Of a stretch of 64,000 nucleotides of DNA, positions 1 to 7,007 are shown one piece after another. The position numbers and the translations under genes are program-made. The notes under the pieces were generated by a model, which searched no databases, was not told the DNA's origin, and saw only the letters and a program-made list of their open reading frames with translations. The stretch is from Bacteroidota bacterium. Lineage in GTDB: Bacteria; Bacteroidota; Ignavibacteria; UBA10030; UBA8401. The stretch covers positions 18,897-82,896 of the forward strand of contig JAJYOK010000015.1 of assembly GCA_021796215.1 (NCBI GenBank), written 5' to 3'. The first letter of the stretch is position 1. Every line of letters starts with the position of its first letter.

Positions 1-2
1 CA

Positions 3-755
3 CACGCAGCAGTTGTCGCAGTTCCGCGAATCGTTGACGGTGTTGTGTACATCGGCGGCAGTGACGGAATATTTCGTGCAATTGAACTTTCAACGGGAAA
101 AATAAAATGGGAATTCCCCGGCATCAAAGCATTCGTTGAATCGAAACCGCTCGTGTACGACGGCGAAGTGATTTTCGGTGCGTGGGATGGAAATTTGTAC
201 GCGTTGAATATCGCCGACGGTTCGCTTTCATGGAAATGGTCGAATGAAAAAAGCTGGCTGGCGCTCGCACCGGCAGCGTGCTGGCCCGTTGCCGCGGACG
301 GAAAAGTGTACATCGTTGCGCCAGATCGCTTCATCACGTGCCTTGATGCCGCAAGTGGAAAAGAAATTTGGCGTTCGGGCAAACATCAGGTGCGCGAAGC
401 GATAGGCATTTCAAACGACGGCAGTCGCGTGTATGCAAAATGCATGAACGATACACTCTTTGCCTATTCCACTGCGGCATCAACTGAACAATTTGCATGG
501 ATTACCGATTGCAAGTACGGTTATGATATTGATCCCTCGATGCCACAGGAAAAAGACGGCGTGGTTTTCTTCGGAACAAAGAATGGGCTTGTCTTTGCGC
601 TCGACGGAAAATCCGGTGCCATAGTGTGGGAACACAAGATCGGCAACACGATTGTAAATACTGTTGCTCCGATTGATGCGCGCCGTGTTATCGTAACTGA
701 TTTTGATGGAAAGGTAATATTGCTCCAAAGGAGTTTTCAACTTGAAAACAAGTAA
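3..755 (+). CDS. PQQ-like beta-propeller repeat protein, 5' end outside window
   Basis: The reading frame is open from base 3, so the true start lies upstream; the first in-window candidate is a GTG at 45, which falls inside a propeller blade and is not a believable start. The visible 250 residues are repeated blades of the PQQ/BamB type, with patterns such as VYIGGSDG, GKIKWEFPG, GNLYALNIADGSL, GLVFALDGKSGAIVWEH. This fold serves as a scaffold in the outer-membrane BamB protein and as the cofactor-binding fold of quinoprotein dehydrogenases; no catalytic residues can be assigned from this fragment. The last 14 bases overlap the next gene, whose ribosome binding site lies inside this one, so the two are probably co-translated. 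A full-length relative lies at 58912-60123. Confidence 0.85.
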   Translation, partial: HAAVVAVPRIVDGVVYIGGSDGIFRAIELSTGKIKWEFPGIKAFVESKPLVYDGEVIFGAWDGNLYALNIADGSLSWKWSNEKSWLALAPAACWPVAADGKVYIVAPDRFITCLDAASGKEIWRSGKHQVREAIGISNDGSRVYAKCMNDTLFAYSTAASTEQFAWITDCKYGYDIDPSMPQEKDGVVFFGTKNGLVFALDGKSGAIVWEHKIGNTIVNTVAPIDARRVIVTDFDGKVILLQRSFQLENK

Positions 756-1755
756 GGGCATACTATTTCTTCTTTGCATCATTATTTCCATCGTTACAGC
801 AGGGAATCTATCCGCGCAGGAACATCGTGCCGCACTGCAAGGATTCGAAGTAAGCCCAAATTGGAATGAACAGATAAAGACATTTGCCTTCGAGCCTGAA
901 GTTCGCGTTCACATCAATGTGCCCGCAGCAGAAAAACTTGATTCCCGAAAAGCGACACTGCTCATCTTTTATGCCTTGCCCAATGGCAATACAATTGAAC
1001 AAACTGTGGGCAGGCAATTGGCAGACGGCTTAGATTGGCATTTTAACATTCAACACATCGGCGCGCAAGTACGGCGGCTGCGCGAGATTATGCCGGAAGA
1101 AAATATCATCATTGTCTATCTTGAAGCCGGAGGAAAAAGCTGGCCCGCGTGGAGAAGAAAACTCCCGAACAATAGCGAAATTATTTTTCACATAATTGAT
1201 ACATTGAAAAACGAGTTTCAGGATTTTCACCCACACGTTGTGTTATCCGGCCACAGCGGCGGCGGAAGTTTCATCTTCGGATTTCTCAACGGCGTTGATT
1301 CAATTCCGAATTGGATTGAGCGCATTGCTTTCCTCGATGCGAATTACAGTTACGGTGATTCCGCCCACCACGGCGATAAACTTATTGCATGGTTAAATGC
1401 CGACAGCGCTCACCACCTTAGCGTTATTGCGTATGACGACCGAAATATTATGCTCAATGGAAAGCGTGTCGTTGGTCCGGATGGCGGAACATTTCGCGCA
1501 ACACACAGAATGCTTGAGCGCTTCGGAAAAAATATCCAATTCACCTTTCACCAGGATTCAACAATTCAACAATACTCGGGACTGAACAACCAAATTGAAT
1601 TCCTCATCCACACAAATCCTTCCAACAATATTCTTCACACTATTCTTGTCGAACGAAACGGATTCCTTCATGCAATGACTTTCGGGACGCCGTTCGAATC
1701 CGATGCCGGAGCGTTTTTCGGAGAACCGATTTATTCGAAATGGATTCAGCCGTAA
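742..1755 (+). CDS. secreted alpha/beta-hydrolase-like protein
   Basis: 337 residues from a TTG start chosen because AAAGGAG sits 8 bases upstream and the product then begins with a clean signal peptide (MKTSKGILFLLCIIISIV, cleavage near SAQ). A nucleophile-elbow motif GHSGGG (Ser172) after the strand VVLS points to an alpha/beta-hydrolase fold; a later DANYSYGDSAHHGDK stretch and a C-terminal His (residue about 311, NGFLHAMTF) could supply the acid and base. That suggests a periplasmic or exported esterase or peptidase, but substrate is unknown. It overlaps the upstream propeller gene by 14 bases and is likely its operon partner. Confidence 0.7.
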   Translation: MKTSKGILFLLCIIISIVTAGNLSAQEHRAALQGFEVSPNWNEQIKTFAFEPEVRVHINVPAAEKLDSRKATLLIFYALPNGNTIEQTVGRQLADGLDWHFNIQHIGAQVRRLREIMPEENIIIVYLEAGGKSWPAWRRKLPNNSEIIFHIIDTLKNEFQDFHPHVVLSGHSGGGSFIFGFLNGVDSIPNWIERIAFLDANYSYGDSAHHGDKLIAWLNADSAHHLSVIAYDDRNIMLNGKRVVGPDGGTFRATHRMLERFGKNIQFTFHQDSTIQQYSGLNNQIEFLIHTNPSNNILHTILVERNGFLHAMTFGTPFESDAGAFFGEPIYSKWIQP

Positions 1756-1757
1756 AA

Positions 1758-1827
1758 ATGTCTGACAGCGCTTTTTGCTGCCTGACATAAAGCAAGATGT
1801 CAGACGGCTGGAAAACGTCGTCAGACA
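1758..1827 (+). terminator. nested inverted repeats after the hydrolase gene
   Basis: The intergenic gap holds nested complementary words: ATGTCTGAC (1758-1766) pairs with GTCAGACAT (1820-1828), and an inner CTGACAT (1782-1788) pairs with ATGTCAG (1797-1803). No long T-run follows, so a terminator is only one reading. The word at 1761-1779 recurs with one mismatch at 34805-34823, so it may belong to a dispersed repeat. Confidence 0.45.
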
Positions 1828-1933
1828 TCATTTACCCTTTATTTTCAGCAAATCCGCACGCTGAGAACATTACAATATTCCCCAGCGTTATCCGTCTTAA
1901 TTGGAAATGGCGCTGAAAGCGACATGAGAAATC

Positions 1934-2509
1934 ATGGAACCTGTATTGGAGACGGCCATCACAGAATCTGCGAACGTAATGTTAGACCGAGCAGTTCGCA
2001 CCGAACGCAAACGCTTGTTCGATTTTATCCGGCGGCGCGTACGTAGCGAAGAAGATGCGGAAGACATTCTGCAGGATGTTTTCTTTCAACTCGCCGCAAC
2101 GTACACTGTCACCGAACCGATCGAACAATTAACTGCGTGGCTGTTCAAAGTTGCACGGAACAAAATCATTGACTGGTACCGGAAGCGGCGGCCAGAATCG
2201 CTGCCGCAGCGCAATGATGGCTCAGAGACGCCGCTCAATGTAGAAGACATTTTGTTCGATCCGAAGGAAACTCCCGACCGCGTGTTTGCCCGTTCAATGG
2301 TCTGGACGGATCTTGCAGATGCGCTCGACGAACTTCCCGATGAACAGCGTGAGGTGTTTGTGATGCACGAACTGGAAGGAAAAAGCTTCAAAGAAATCGC
2401 AGAAGAAACCGGCGAGCCGATCAACACGTTGCTTTCGCGGAAACATTATGCGGTGCTTTCATTGAGAGAACAGCTTCAAGAATTGTACAACGAATTTGAC
2501 CAACTATAG
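1934..2509 (+). CDS. ECF-type RNA polymerase sigma factor
   Basis: 191 residues with the sigma-70 region 2 signature early (RTERKRLFDFIRRRV, EDAEDILQDVFF, LTAWLFKVARNKIIDWYRKR, about residues 20-90) and region 4 helix-turn-helix near the end (ALDELPDEQREVFVMHELEG, SFKEIAEETGEPINTLLSRK, about 125-175). Lacking regions 1.1 and 3, it is an alternative sigma of the extracytoplasmic-function type. The next gene follows after 9 bases with its own GGAG site and encodes a small membrane protein, so that product is the natural candidate for its sensor or inhibitor. No classic zinc anti-sigma motif (HxxxCxxC) is encoded nearby. Confidence 0.93.
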   Translation: MEPVLETAITESANVMLDRAVRTERKRLFDFIRRRVRSEEDAEDILQDVFFQLAATYTVTEPIEQLTAWLFKVARNKIIDWYRKRRPESLPQRNDGSETPLNVEDILFDPKETPDRVFARSMVWTDLADALDELPDEQREVFVMHELEGKSFKEIAEETGEPINTLLSRKHYAVLSLREQLQELYNEFDQL

Positions 2510-2518
2510 GAGTTCACT

Positions 2519-2872
2519 ATGAAAAAACAATGGATCGTCCGAAGAATTGCAGGGGCAATTGTCATCGCACTCGTTGCTATTACTGTCTTCGGTTTTTTAG
2601 TCATGCTGTTGTGGAACGCATTGATTCCTGATCTCTTCCACGGACCTGTTGTAACTTTTTGGCAGGCAGTCGGAATCGTGGTGCTTTCTCACATTCTGCT
2701 TCGCGGATGGGGACCGTGGCATCGCGGACATTTCTGGCGGCATGATCGCTGGAAACATCGTTTAGAAGAGAAGCTTTCTGCTATGACGCCGGAAGAACGC
2801 GAAAAATTTAAAGAAGAATGGCGGCGACGATGCGGCTGGAGTCCCGAAAGTTCTGGCGAAAAACCCGCATAG
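2519..2872 (+). CDS. small membrane protein coupled to ECF sigma factor
   Basis: 117 residues. Two hydrophobic segments are visible (about residues 9-35, IAGAIVIALVAITVFGFLVM, and 46-62), followed by an aromatic/His/Arg-rich stretch (WGPWHRGHFWRHDRWKHR) and a charged helix (MTPEEREKFKEEWRRRCGW). The start has GGAG 6 bases upstream and lies 9 bases after the sigma gene. I do not recognise a named family. The arrangement suggests a membrane-bound modulator of the sigma factor; the His-rich segment could bind metal. Both are inference. Confidence 0.7.
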   Translation: MKKQWIVRRIAGAIVIALVAITVFGFLVMLLWNALIPDLFHGPVVTFWQAVGIVVLSHILLRGWGPWHRGHFWRHDRWKHRLEEKLSAMTPEEREKFKEEWRRRCGWSPESSGEKPA

Positions 2873-2906
2873 CTTTTTTACGCTAAGAAGGGAAAAAAAC
2901 AAAAAA

Positions 2907-2994
2907 GGATTAATGGATTGTTGGATAATTGGATTGCAGGAAAACTCAAGCCATAGATCCATCAATCCAATAATCCATTTATCCAATTTTTTTC
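2907..2994 (+). terminator. long imperfect hairpin with T-run
   Basis: Left arm 2907-2936 is built from repeated GGATTRATGGATT-like words; right arm 2956-2987 is its imperfect inverse (roughly three quarters of positions pair). A run of seven Ts follows (2987-2993). It can terminate the sigma operon. The T-run ends two bases before the ATG at 2996. Confidence 0.6.
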
Positions 2995-2995
2995 T

Positions 2996-3364
2996 ATGAC
3001 AGGAGCACAAGATAAAATTCGCAACGCCGTTTCTGAATGGAACGGCGTTACTGTTCATCCGCACCGCTTTGGCGGAATTGAATTTCGGCTCGGAAAACGG
3101 GAGCTCGGACACATTCATGGCGATTCGCTTCTCGATATTCCGTTTCCAATGGCGACACGCCATGAGCTTGTGAATTCTTATCGCGTGCAGCCGCATCATG
3201 TTCTTCCGGAAAGCGGCTGGATCAGTTTTTATATCAAAACGGAAAATGATATTCAGGAAGGAATCGAGTTATTACGTTTGTCGTTCGATATTGCACAAAA
3301 ATCCCAACGGGACGCGCTCCAGCGCAGAAAATTGCCGGCGATAAGCGAGCAGAATAAAAAATAA
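2996..3364 (+). CDS. DUF5519 / luciferase-domain-like small protein
   Basis: 122 residues. The order of motifs (VHPHRFGGIEFRLGKRELGHIHG, DIPFPMATRHELV, then HHVLPESGWISFYI) matches small cytosolic proteins of the DUF5519/PF17648 'luciferase' family, whose biochemical role in bacteria is unknown. The His/Pro-rich HVLPESGW motif is the family hallmark. No signal peptide. The start lacks a Shine-Dalgarno site because the upstream bases are the T-run of a hairpin, so expression may be leaderless or start from an internal promoter. It ends 15 bases before the HtrA-type gene. Confidence 0.75.
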   Translation: MTGAQDKIRNAVSEWNGVTVHPHRFGGIEFRLGKRELGHIHGDSLLDIPFPMATRHELVNSYRVQPHHVLPESGWISFYIKTENDIQEGIELLRLSFDIAQKSQRDALQRRKLPAISEQNKK

Positions 3365-3379
3365 TGAGGAGGATTTTTT

Positions 3380-4462
3380 ATGGGAACGGTCATTCCGATT
3401 TCAAATCAAGACAGGTACAGATCGCAGCCTAACAACAATTCTTCTCGGCCTTTGGCTGATCAGCCTACGGCTGAGCCGCACGACGGCGCGCTGCTTGATG
3501 CGTACTCTGCAGCAGTCATCGAAGTTGTTGATAAAATTTCGCCAACAGTTGTAAAAATCGAGGTGTCGCACCATATTCCACGGCGGCGCGGAAATCAACG
3601 CGAAGAAAATATTTCAGGAAGCGGTTCAGGTGTTATCTTCACGCCTGATGGATTTATTCTTACCAACAGCCATGTTGTTCACAAAGCCGCTGCGATCAGC
3701 GCAACGCTTTCCGACGGGCGAAATTTCAAAGCGTCGCTCATCGGCGACGATCCGTTCACAGATTTAGCAGTGATTCGCATTGACCCCGCTTTCGGCGGGG
3801 CAGGCATGCAAAATCTTCCGGCAGCAATATTGGGAGACTCGCAGGCGATCCGTATCGGTCAGCTTGTCATCGCAATCGGAAATCCGTTTGGATTTCAAGC
3901 GACAGTCACGGCTGGCGTTGTTAGTGCATTGGGAAGATCGCTGCGTTCCGGCGGCGGACGTTTAATTGACAACGTTATTCAGACAGACGCGGCATTGAAT
4001 CCGGGAAATTCCGGCGGTCCGCTCGTCAACAGCCGCGGCGAAGTCATCGGAATCAACACGGCAATGATTCCGTGGGCGCAGGGAATTTGTTTCTCTATTC
4101 CTGTCAACACCGCAAAATTCATTGCCGCCAGATTAATGAAAGACGGCCGCATTACGCGCGCGTGTCTCGGCATCGGCGGGCAGGTGCTTGATATTGCAAA
4201 GCCGGCACTACGAGCACACCAACTTACCGGCTCACGCGGTGTGATGATTGCTTCCATTGAACACGGCGGCGCGGCGGAAAAAGCGGGGTCGCTGGAGGGA
4301 GATGTAATTATTGATTTCAACGACACACGGGTTGAAAGTATTGACGATCTCCACCGGCTTCTTACAAGCGACATGATCGGACGAGAAGTACATCTCACTG
4401 TTTTACGTATGGAGAAAAAAATAGCACTCGTCATTGTTCCCGAAGAACTTCCGGGTCAATAG
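3380..4462 (+). CDS. HtrA/Deg-type serine protease without signal peptide
   Basis: 360 residues: a trypsin-like domain (about 80-250) and one PDZ domain (about 265-355). The catalytic triad is complete: His98 in TNSHVV, Asp128 in TDLAVI, Ser211 in GNSGGPL. The start is fixed by a strong GAGGAGG site 8 bases upstream, yet the first 40 residues are polar and disordered with no signal sequence or membrane segment, unlike periplasmic DegP/DegS. A cytosolic location is therefore likely, or export by an unrecognised route. Two stretches look like in-frame palindromic DNA insertions: residues about 23-33 (3445-3478) and 136-143 (3784-3800), the latter lengthening the usual loop before NLPAAxLGDS. 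Confidence 0.92.
   Translation: MGTVIPISNQDRYRSQPNNNSSRPLADQPTAEPHDGALLDAYSAAVIEVVDKISPTVVKIEVSHHIPRRRGNQREENISGSGSGVIFTPDGFILTNSHVVHKAAAISATLSDGRNFKASLIGDDPFTDLAVIRIDPAFGGAGMQNLPAAILGDSQAIRIGQLVIAIGNPFGFQATVTAGVVSALGRSLRSGGGRLIDNVIQTDAALNPGNSGGPLVNSRGEVIGINTAMIPWAQGICFSIPVNTAKFIAARLMKDGRITRACLGIGGQVLDIAKPALRAHQLTGSRGVMIASIEHGGAAEKAGSLEGDVIIDFNDTRVESIDDLHRLLTSDMIGREVHLTVLRMEKKIALVIVPEELPGQ
3445..3478 (+). repeat. palindromic insert in N-terminus of HtrA-like gene
   Basis: Contains the perfect 12-nt palindrome GGCTGATCAGCC (3454-3465). Its first 15 bases, TCGGCCTTTGGCTGA, recur exactly at 34872-34886 in an intergenic gap, so it is a dispersed element. Inside the gene it codes for PLADQPTAEP in the disordered N-terminus. 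Confidence 0.65.
3784..3800 (+). repeat. palindromic insert in HtrA-like protease loop
   Basis: CCCCGC-TTTCG-GCGGGG, a perfect 6-bp stem, in frame and coding for PAFGGAG in a surface loop where family members usually have only a few residues. Confidence 0.55.
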
Positions 4463-4505
4463 GAAAACTCTGCTATCTTCTTATCACTTCGAACTTCATC
4501 GTTCA

Positions 4506-4516
4506 TTTCGTATATT
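4506..4516 (+). promoter_or_regulatory. candidate promoter core TTTCGTATATT
   Basis: TTTCGTATATT resembles TTTTGTATATT found before tRNA-Ala (29517-29527) and before the ABC permease (6991-7001). TATATT could be the -10 element for ettA with a leader of about 90 bases. Confidence 0.35.
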
Positions 4517-4614
4517 CAATAGAGTGCAGTGCGGCTGTTTTTCGATGCGGCGACAGCTGATTCAGACTCGCAAAATATTTAAACATTCATGCATAGCTGA
4601 GAATCAGGATATTC

Positions 4615-6288
4615 GTGAGCGACAACAAGATTATTTTTTCTATGATTGGCGTTGGGAAAGTCGTTAAGCCCAACAAACAAGTTTTGAAGGATATTTATCT
4701 CTCGTTTTTCTACGGTGCGAAAATTGGTGTGCTCGGATTGAACGGTGCAGGAAAAAGCACATTGCTCCGCATTATTGCCGGCGTGGACAAAGATTATCTC
4801 GGCGAAATCACATCCCAAAAAGGAATTACTTTCGGCTATTTGCCGCAAGAGCCGGAACTTGATCCCGGCAAAACTGTCAAACAAATTGTTGAAGAAGGCG
4901 CGCGGCATATTGTCGATCTTGTACGAGAATATGAAACCGTTTCCGCACAATTCGGTGAACCCGGCGCAGACGTCGACAAACTTCTCGAAAAACAAGGCGC
5001 TTTGCAGGAACGCATTGAACATCTTGACGCATGGGATATTGACAGTAAACTTGAACAGGCAATGGATGCGCTCCGCTGCCCGCCTGGCGATACAGCAGTT
5101 TCAGTGCTGTCGGGCGGCGAACGGCGCAGAGTCGCCTTGTGCCGGTTGCTGCTGCAGGAACCTGACGTCCTTTTGCTCGACGAGCCGACAAATCATCTTG
5201 ATGCCGAATCGGTCGCATGGCTTGAGCTTCATCTGAAACAATACAAGGGAACGGTCATCGCGGTGACGCACGACCGTTATTTCCTTGACAATGTTGCCGG
5301 ATGGATTTTAGAACTTGACCGCGGCGAGGGAATTCCTTTCGAGGGAAATTATTCGTCGTGGCTTGAACAGAAAAAGCACCGCCTTGAAATTGAAGAGAAG
5401 CAGGAATCAAAACGACAGCGAATGCTCGCCCGTGAATTGGAGTGGGTGCGGTTGAACCCGAAAGGACGGCATGCAAAAAGCAAGGCGCGTGTTACTGCAT
5501 ACGAAAAAATGCTCGCTGAACAAAGCGATACGCGCGATGAAGAGATCGAAATCTTTATTCCGCCCGGACCCAGGCTCGGCCGCACAGTCATCGAAGCAAA
5601 CGATGTGGCGAAATCGTTCGGCGAAAAACTGCTCGTTGAAAACCTGAATTTCTCGCTTCCTCCCGGCGGCATTATCGGCGTTATCGGACCGAACGGCGCG
5701 GGAAAAACCACTTTGTTCCGCATGATCACCGGCGAAGAAAAGCCCGATGCCGGAATGATGACAATCGGTGAAACGGTGAAGCTCGCGTATGTTGACCAAA
5801 ATCGTCCGCTCGATCCGAATAAAACGATCTGGCAGGAAATTTCCGGCGGTGAAGACATACTGCTGCTCGGCAATCGTGAAGTGAACTCGCGTGCGTATGT
5901 CGCGCGATTCAATTTCAGCGGGACAGACCAGCAAAAATTGACGGCGCAAATTTCCGGCGGCGAACGTAACAGGGTTCATCTTGCAAAGATTTTACGAGAA
6001 GGTGCGAACGTTCTTCTTCTGGATGAACCGACAAATGATCTCGACGTCAATACGCTTCGCGCGCTGGAAGAAGCGCTGCTGAATTTTGCCGGATGCGCTG
6101 TTGTTATTTCTCACGACCGCTGGTTTCTCGACAGAATTGCAACGCACATTCTTGCGTTCGAAGGAGAAAGCAAAGTCGTCTGGTTCGACGGCAACTTTTC
6201 CGAATATGAAGAGAATCGCCGCAGGCAGCTCGGCATTGCTGCCGACCAACCGCACCGCATCAAATACAAAAAATTGATACGGGAATAG
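4615..6288 (+). CDS. ettA: energy-dependent translational throttle protein EttA (ABC-F)
   Basis: 557 residues from a GTG start, close to the usual 555. Two ABC ATPase domains in tandem without membrane segments: Walker A GLNGAGKS (41-48) and GPNGAGKT, signatures LSGGERRR and ISGGERNR, Walker B LLLDEPTNHLD and LLLDEPTNDLD. The linker carries the arm and P-site tRNA interaction motif typical of EttA (LEWVRLNPKGRHAKSKAR). EttA binds the ribosomal E site and gates entry into elongation according to ATP/ADP ratio. It stands alone, about 150 bases after the protease gene. Confidence 0.95.
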   Translation: MSDNKIIFSMIGVGKVVKPNKQVLKDIYLSFFYGAKIGVLGLNGAGKSTLLRIIAGVDKDYLGEITSQKGITFGYLPQEPELDPGKTVKQIVEEGARHIVDLVREYETVSAQFGEPGADVDKLLEKQGALQERIEHLDAWDIDSKLEQAMDALRCPPGDTAVSVLSGGERRRVALCRLLLQEPDVLLLDEPTNHLDAESVAWLELHLKQYKGTVIAVTHDRYFLDNVAGWILELDRGEGIPFEGNYSSWLEQKKHRLEIEEKQESKRQRMLARELEWVRLNPKGRHAKSKARVTAYEKMLAEQSDTRDEEIEIFIPPGPRLGRTVIEANDVAKSFGEKLLVENLNFSLPPGGIIGVIGPNGAGKTTLFRMITGEEKPDAGMMTIGETVKLAYVDQNRPLDPNKTIWQEISGGEDILLLGNREVNSRAYVARFNFSGTDQQKLTAQISGGERNRVHLAKILREGANVLLLDEPTNDLDVNTLRALEEALLNFAGCAVVISHDRWFLDRIATHILAFEGESKVVWFDGNFSEYEENRRRQLGIAADQPHRIKYKKLIRE

Positions 6289-6326
6289 GCACAGAACGTG
6301 AACTTCTTAAGACATTCAGTCTCGCA

Positions 6327-6686
6327 GTGAAAACTTTGATGCGTTTACTACAAAACACGGTTTCGGTTATTCTTCTTGCAAGCTACGGCTTTGTCGGCGG
6401 CGCAGGAATTGTTGCAGCATGGGCTAAGCTTCTTAATTCTGGCGGCGAACCACGCACCGTTTCAACCGCAAAAGCATCACGGCCGTTGACTTCTCTGCCG
6501 GTCTACGTGCAGGCATCGCAAAGCCCAACCACATCGAAATATGATTCGATTCATGAAGCCGTTCTTACAGAGCACACACCAACTTCCTTTGTAAAGGAAT
6601 TACCGTGTGCTGCTCTGGTGTCAGTCCCGAGCGTTTCAACACCATTACTTCATTATTTTTCTCCCCGAAGTCCTCCGCGTTCATAA
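6327..6686 (+). CDS. hypothetical small protein with N-terminal membrane segment
   Basis: 119 residues from GTG (an ATG lies 4 codons downstream). There is one hydrophobic segment (VSVILLASYGFVGGAGIVAAW) followed by a Ser/Thr/Pro-rich tail with no recognisable domain. It follows ettA by 38 bases. The composition of the tail is unremarkable and no homologue is recognised, so this may be a poorly conserved membrane peptide or a chance frame. Confidence 0.35.
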   Translation: MKTLMRLLQNTVSVILLASYGFVGGAGIVAAWAKLLNSGGEPRTVSTAKASRPLTSLPVYVQASQSPTTSKYDSIHEAVLTEHTPTSFVKELPCAALVSVPSVSTPLLHYFSPRSPPRS

Positions 6687-6773
6687 TCATCATTTCCCGA
6701 AACGTATATCATTTTTAAACAATTATGTGAACCGCAGCGATGTGGTGCGCGCTTTTTTAAAGCGAGGACGATT

Positions 6774-6908
6774 ATGAAAACCCAGGAAAAAAACATTCCT
6801 TTGCCCGATGAACAACCCGGTCCATTTCCGGTAACACTGATCATTTTGTTGACGGTAATTGGCGCGGCATTGTTGTTTGTTGCCGCGAAATTGTTCGGCA
6901 TCGTGTAA
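6774..6908 (+). CDS. 44-residue single-span membrane protein
   Basis: A short gene with a good GAGG site 7 bases before its ATG. The product is 44 residues: a polar, acidic head (MKTQEKNIPLPDEQPGPF) and one membrane helix (PVTLIILLTVIGAALLFVAA) ending at the C-terminus. It resembles the small accessory subunits or peptides seen near transporters and respiratory complexes, but no family is recognised. A strong hairpin (6919-6943) and a terminator (6972-6994) follow, separating it from the ABC permease. Confidence 0.6.
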   Translation: MKTQEKNIPLPDEQPGPFPVTLIILLTVIGAALLFVAAKLFGIV

Positions 6909-6918
6909 ATTTCTGCAA

Positions 6919-6943
6919 CCCTGCCAGCGTCCTGCTGGCAGGG
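6919..6943 (+). terminator. perfect 10-bp hairpin
   Basis: CCCTGCCAGC, 5-base loop, GCTGGCAGGG; followed by an AT-rich stretch with short T-run. GC-rich arms resemble the dispersed palindromes elsewhere in the window. Confidence 0.6.
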
Positions 6944-6971
6944 CTGTATTTTAAAAAGTGTCGTTCAATGC

Positions 6972-6994
6972 ATCCCGACTTGTCGGGATTTTTT
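6972..6994 (+). terminator. intrinsic terminator overlapping a promoter-like core
   Basis: ATCCCGAC-TT-GTCGGGAT followed by six Ts: a textbook intrinsic terminator. Its T-run runs directly into TTTTGTATATT (6991-7001), the promoter-like core upstream of the permease gene. Confidence 0.8.
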
Positions 6995-7001
6995 GTATAT
7001 T
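6991..7001 (+). promoter_or_regulatory. promoter core placing transcription start at the permease ATG
   Basis: TTTTGTATATT is identical to the sequence 19 bases before tRNA-Ala. If TATATT (6996-7001) is a -10 element, transcription would begin at about 7008, which is the ATG itself: a leaderless mRNA. No Shine-Dalgarno site is present between, which agrees. Confidence 0.4.
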
Positions 7002-7007
7002 TTCCCC

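Noticed and set aside
6993..7007. TTG start at 6993 for the permease
   Set aside because: It lies in the terminator T-run; the ATG at 7008 fits the family start better.
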